From positions 1-64,000 of the forward strand of contig NZ_JAGEVF010000001.1 of NCBI RefSeq assembly GCF_017581965.1: a stretch of DNA of 64,000 bases. The letters are read 5' to 3'. This DNA comes from Winogradskyella pelagia (GTDB taxonomy: Bacteria > Bacteroidota > Bacteroidia > Flavobacteriales > Flavobacteriaceae). Shown in pieces: positions 60,714-64,000 of the stretch. The position numbers and the translations under genes were made by a program. The stretch's first letter is position 1. The number at the start of each line of letters is the position of its first letter. The notes beneath the pieces were generated by a model that had not been told where the DNA came from, ran no database searches, and saw nothing but the letters and a program-made list of their open reading frames with translations.

Positions 60714-63700
60714 CTATCTCAAAATAATCTTTTTCGTAATTGTAGAAGTATCATTAGTTAAAGTAACCATATAAACTCCTTTAGTTAATTCAGAGGCATT
60801 TACAGTATTTGTAGTATTAAAAGTATCTAAATCTGTTTCTAAAACAGAACGTCCTTGTATATCAAATACGGTCAAACCTGTTTGAGAGGTCAATTGTCCA
60901 TTCACTATGATTTGATTATTCGCATTGCTAAAAATTTGAATGTAATCAAGTGCCGTTTCATTTGTACTTAATGCATTAGCATCAAATCTCAAATAAAAGC
61001 GTCCAACACCACTTAAATCAGAATCTGCTGTAAAAGTATATTCAGATGTGGATAACAACGTAAAGGTATTACTTTGAACATCCTCTAAATATATATCAGA
61101 ATTTAGTCCTGAATTGGTGAGTCTAATGGTAGCTTGTTGGCCTTGACCCAAGTATACACCTAGTGGAATAATAGGGTTGCTATCAATATCTGTAAATGCT
61201 AAAGATTGCACAGACATCTCCATTCCCATATTATTTTCTGCCAAATGTGTGAAAATTGAAAAATCTGTCGCTGCTCCACCAAAATGTTCAGCATCATAAC
61301 CAAGGTCTAACCCTAGCGAAGCATTATTAGTTAAATATAAGTCCGTACTTGCAAAATTAGAACCAGATTCTATTTCTATAATTGCACGCTCAATCGGATT
61401 AGATGCCACCATTCCATCAACAAAATCGTCTGAGCTACCAGATGCGCGCATAGAAGGCGTAAATGTAATATTAGCACCACCTGATTTAGAAGACACAAAG
61501 AATCCTTGACCTGGAGCAATTAATGTATTTGGATTGAAATCTGAATAGGCTAAGTTCCATATAGTCCAGACACTACCGTTAGAATTATCGGCATCATAAC
61601 CGTAAACGGCTGCACTTTGAGCATCTAGCTCGGAAATATTCGCCGCTAGAAAATCTGATAACCTAATATATGATGGATAAGGATTACCTATGAGGTTCCA
61701 TTTGGCAAAATTAGTTCCTGTTCGCTCAATTGATAGATTTACTGGTCCTGTTGTTACAGCACCATTGAACATAAATGTTCCGTTATCTGTTGACGCTGCA
61801 CGATAACCAGTACCAGCATCCAAAGTAGCAGATTCTGAATTTGTATAAAGCATATATTCGTTAACAGGTTTTTCAAAATCACCAAATAAAAATACCGTTT
61901 GGTCACCATTGGCAAATACATTAGTATTATTCGACAGGAAATCTGTAAAGACCTCACCACTTACTGGTGGGGCGATTAAATCGTTGCCATTTAAATTTGA
62001 ATTGGCATGTCTATGGTAAACAACATCGCCTGAAACTATGCCAGAAACTAAAAGACTAGAAAACTCATTAGAATCAGAATTTAGCACAAACTGCCCGTTA
62101 TTAGTAACGTTGCCGTTAACCGTAATTGCATTTGCTTTGTCCAAGTTTAATGTCGCTCCGGTATTTACTTCTAGATTATTTACTGTGAAGTTTGAAGTGG
62201 CGTTGTATGACCCATCTAAAACTAGAGCATTTTCTGCTCCTGTACTTGAGTTTGGAGCATTAGGTGTCCAATTGTTGTTTTGAAACAACAGACCATTAAA
62301 TAAGTTTACGGTATAATCCTCGACTTCTCCGAAGCCAAATACTTCACATTCTGTTGGTATCGCATTATATTTCATGGCTACCCTCATTCTTGTGGCTCCA
62401 TTTGGAATATTAGATGGCACTGTAAAGTTGCCGCTGACAGAAGCTGCTGTGGTTGGTGCTTGCGAAAATACTAACTCTCCAGTATCTGAAAAATCACCAT
62501 CTCTGTTGTAATCTATCCAAACTGCATAACCCTCAGAAAAAGTTCCTCCAGGCCATGTTGGTGTTATCGTAATGCTATATTGCGTGTTTTTACTCATGTA
62601 AGTTGAAATACTTGTAAAATCAGTATAGGATTGTCCTGTTGAACTATTATCTATTGTGTTAACTTGAACTCGACCTATAAATTCTTCACTAGGATTATTC
62701 CCCTGTGATGGGCAATAATTTAATGGAGAAGCTGATAAGCCAATTTGATCAATAGCCATATCACTTGCAAAACCGTTTCCGGTTGTACCGACAAAACGTA
62801 GTTTAATGATTTGATTGTTATAAGAACTCAAATCTATGGTCTCAGAATTCCAAGTATTACCTAAATCTCCTCCTGTTGAAAAAATATTTACCCAGTTATT
62901 TCCGTCATCATTAGTAATCTCAACATCTAAGGTCCCTTGATTTGCTCCAAATAAGTGATAGTTAAATGTTAACAAACCATTATTTAAAATATTAAGGTCA
63001 AAACAGGGGCTTTCTAAAATAGCTGTTGCATTAGATCCAATTTCACCAGGACTACCATTTAATGAAGCTTCAAGGAATAAATAATTTCCACCACCAGTAA
63101 TATCATCTGATGGACCTGTATTGCCAGAAGGTGTTCCACCAGCGTCTACAATCCAATCACCGTCATCGCCAGAGGCCTGCGTCCAATCTCCTAGGTCAGA
63201 ATCAAAAGTCTCTGCATACGGAAACGTGTTAACCAAAGTCCCTGTACAAGTGATTACGTCAAGCGTTGTAAACACAAAGGAACTTGAATAAGCAGATGTT
63301 GAAGACCCACATCGTGTTCTTACTTGCACTTCGTATTCAGTTAATTGCGTTAAACCATTAATTGTGAAACTTTCAGTAGCTACATCAGTAATTTCATTCC
63401 ATACTGATGTGCCTGTCTCTCTGTATCTCAAATCATAAGTGGCAGATGGAATGTCGTCCCAGATCACCGTTGCGCTTGTATCTAAAATAGAACTTGTAGT
63501 TAGACCTGTTGGCGTAGTGGTAACACATGGTATTGTAAGGCCGATGACTTTAAAATCATCTATAAAAAAGCCTTCTCCGTTAGCTGAATAATTTTCGAAA
63601 TTATTATTGGAATCTGATTCCATTCTAAATCTAAACGATACGTTAGGCGACCCAAATATAGATGGATTGTTAGTCGCATCGATTACGATTTCTTCCATCA

Positions 63701-64000
63701 CCCATTTGTCCATGCGGTCACCATCATATAAATGTCCAGAGCTATTATTGCCTTGGAAAGGTTCGTTAGCATTTGGTTTATTAGCATGGTCATTGGTACT
63801 AGCTGTTGAAGATGGCTTAGTATATTTGCCGTTTAAATTTATCCAGGTTGTACCATTAGTCGATGCTTGCAGCTCAACGAAATCAAAATTACGCTCTAAG
63901 TCCCACTTAGTGTAAAACTGAACTAAGACCTCATTAGAATTGGATAAATCGTAGGTATTAGAGGTTGTTAAAGTCTTTTCGGTTCCATTAGCATATGGTA
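60714..64000 (-). CDS. Partial T9SS-exported protein, N-terminus outside the window
   Basis: The frame is open without a stop from 60714 to the window edge at 64000, so at least 1094 residues are visible and the start is missing. Visible parts, in order: a jelly-roll with FYTKWDLERNFDFVELQAST as found next to M6/M14 peptidase domains, a fibronectin type III domain, a MAM-like domain, a GEVED domain with FSEGYAVWIDYNRDGDF and FGEVEDYTV, a beta-rich region, and a C-terminal type A sorting domain (QGRSVLETDLD to ITKKIILR). The catalytic domain, if any, lies upstream of the window. It is a paralogue in part of the metallopeptidase at 55500. Confidence 0.88.
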   Translation of the reverse strand, partial: PYANGTEKTLTTSNTYDLSNSNEVLVQFYTKWDLERNFDFVELQASTNGTTWINLNGKYTKPSSTASTNDHANKPNANEPFQGNNSSGHLYDGDRMDKWVMEEIVIDATNNPSIFGSPNVSFRFRMESDSNNNFENYSANGEGFFIDDFKVIGLTIPCVTTTPTGLTTSSILDTSATVIWDDIPSATYDLRYRETGTSVWNEITDVATESFTINGLTQLTEYEVQVRTRCGSSTSAYSSSFVFTTLDVITCTGTLVNTFPYAETFDSDLGDWTQASGDDGDWIVDAGGTPSGNTGPSDDITGGGNYLFLEASLNGSPGEIGSNATAILESPCFDLNILNNGLLTFNYHLFGANQGTLDVEITNDDGNNWVNIFSTGGDLGNTWNSETIDLSSYNNQIIKLRFVGTTGNGFASDMAIDQIGLSASPLNYCPSQGNNPSEEFIGRVQVNTIDNSSTGQSYTDFTSISTYMSKNTQYSITITPTWPGGTFSEGYAVWIDYNRDGDFSDTGELVFSQAPTTAASVSGNFTVPSNIPNGATRMRVAMKYNAIPTECEVFGFGEVEDYTVNLFNGLLFQNNNWTPNAPNSSTGAENALVLDGSYNATSNFTVNNLEVNTGATLNLDKANAITVNGNVTNNGQFVLNSDSNEFSSLLVSGIVSGDVVYHRHANSNLNGNDLIAPPVSGEVFTDFLSNNTNVFANGDQTVFLFGDFEKPVNEYMLYTNSESATLDAGTGYRAASTDNGTFMFNGAVTTGPVNLSIERTGTNFAKWNLIGNPYPSYIRLSDFLAANISELDAQSAAVYGYDADNSNGSVWTIWNLAYSDFNPNTLIAPGQGFFVSSKSGGANITFTPSMRASGSSDDFVDGMVASNPIERAIIEIESGSNFASTDLYLTNNASLGLDLGYDAEHFGGAATDFSIFTHLAENNMGMEMSVQSLAFTDIDSNPIIPLGVYLGQGQQATIRLTNSGLNSDIYLEDVQSNTFTLLSTSEYTFTADSDLSGVGRFYLRFDANALSTNETALDYIQIFSNANNQIIVNGQLTSQTGLTVFDIQGRSVLETDLDTFNTTNTVNASELTKGVYMVTLTNDTSTITKKIILR

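Overview
The window is AT-rich, gene-dense DNA from the chromosome of a member of the Bacteroidota, most likely a marine or aquatic Flavobacteriaceae. The signs are C-terminal type IX secretion sorting domains (YPNP...) on large secreted enzymes, promoters with the Bacteroidota TAnnTTTG -7 box, a SusC-like carboxypeptidase-regulatory domain on a TonB-dependent receptor, an SDR-type L-threonine dehydrogenase of the Flavobacterium kind, and a HemC-HemD fusion. The genus cannot be fixed from the sequence alone. No CRISPR array, transposase, integrase or phage gene was seen.

Layout. (1) 1-2390 is an accessory patch: three unrelated small genes (DUF6090, DUF2971, VOC), all on the + strand, separated by about 130-180 bp spacers that look like cassette recombination sites (terminal ACAAC...GTTGT and long imperfect hairpins). 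This resembles a short integron-type cassette array without an integrase. (2) 2390-13903 holds an S41 peptidase, small regulators and membrane proteins, an ECF sigma-factor operon headed by an alpha/beta hydrolase that carries an in-frame nonsense codon, an amidohydrolase-SnoaL fusion, a CBS protein and an SDR protein. (3) 13969-19031 has a lipoprotein, tdh, tRNA-Arg(CCU), tRNA-Asn(GUU), a T9SS subtilisin and rseP. (4) 19208-27333 is a metal-handling block: SCO, feoA-feoB plus a 46-residue Cys-rich peptide, and an operon of TonB receptor, thioredoxin-like protein, DtxR regulator and ZIP transporter, with a palindrome over its promoter. (5) 27444-36170 has a YGG-rich lipoprotein, a DjlA-like co-chaperone, a bacilliredoxin, an acyltransferase/acyl-ACP desaturase/HD cluster, an AraC regulator, a candidate small RNA, a crotonase and an NtrY-like kinase. 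(6) 36212-50048 holds most of the heme pathway: hemJ and hemH on the - strand, and hemA-hemCD-hemE-EI24 protein-hemF-hemB on the + strand. An AraC regulator with a Fur/PerR-type palindrome in its leader lies between hemH and hemA. (7) 50078-64000 has a CNNM/CBS protein, a serine hydrolase, an S41 peptidase, a DnaQ-like exonuclease and two large T9SS-exported proteins, the last cut by the window edge.

How it fits together. Iron uptake (feoAB, probably the TonB-receptor operon) and iron use (heme synthesis) lie within 30 kb. A 17-bp Fur-like palindrome upstream of the AraC regulator recurs with 14 of 17 bases upstream of feoAB, both times just downstream of the -7 box. The hemA and hemH promoters share a 9-mer, ATTGTTAAT, which in hemA is one arm of an inverted repeat around the -7 box. 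Together these suggest an iron-responsive circuit for heme synthesis. That circuit, the cassette-like array, the orphan promoter-terminator pair at 33140-33328 and the nonsense codon in the hydrolase are the points most worth following.
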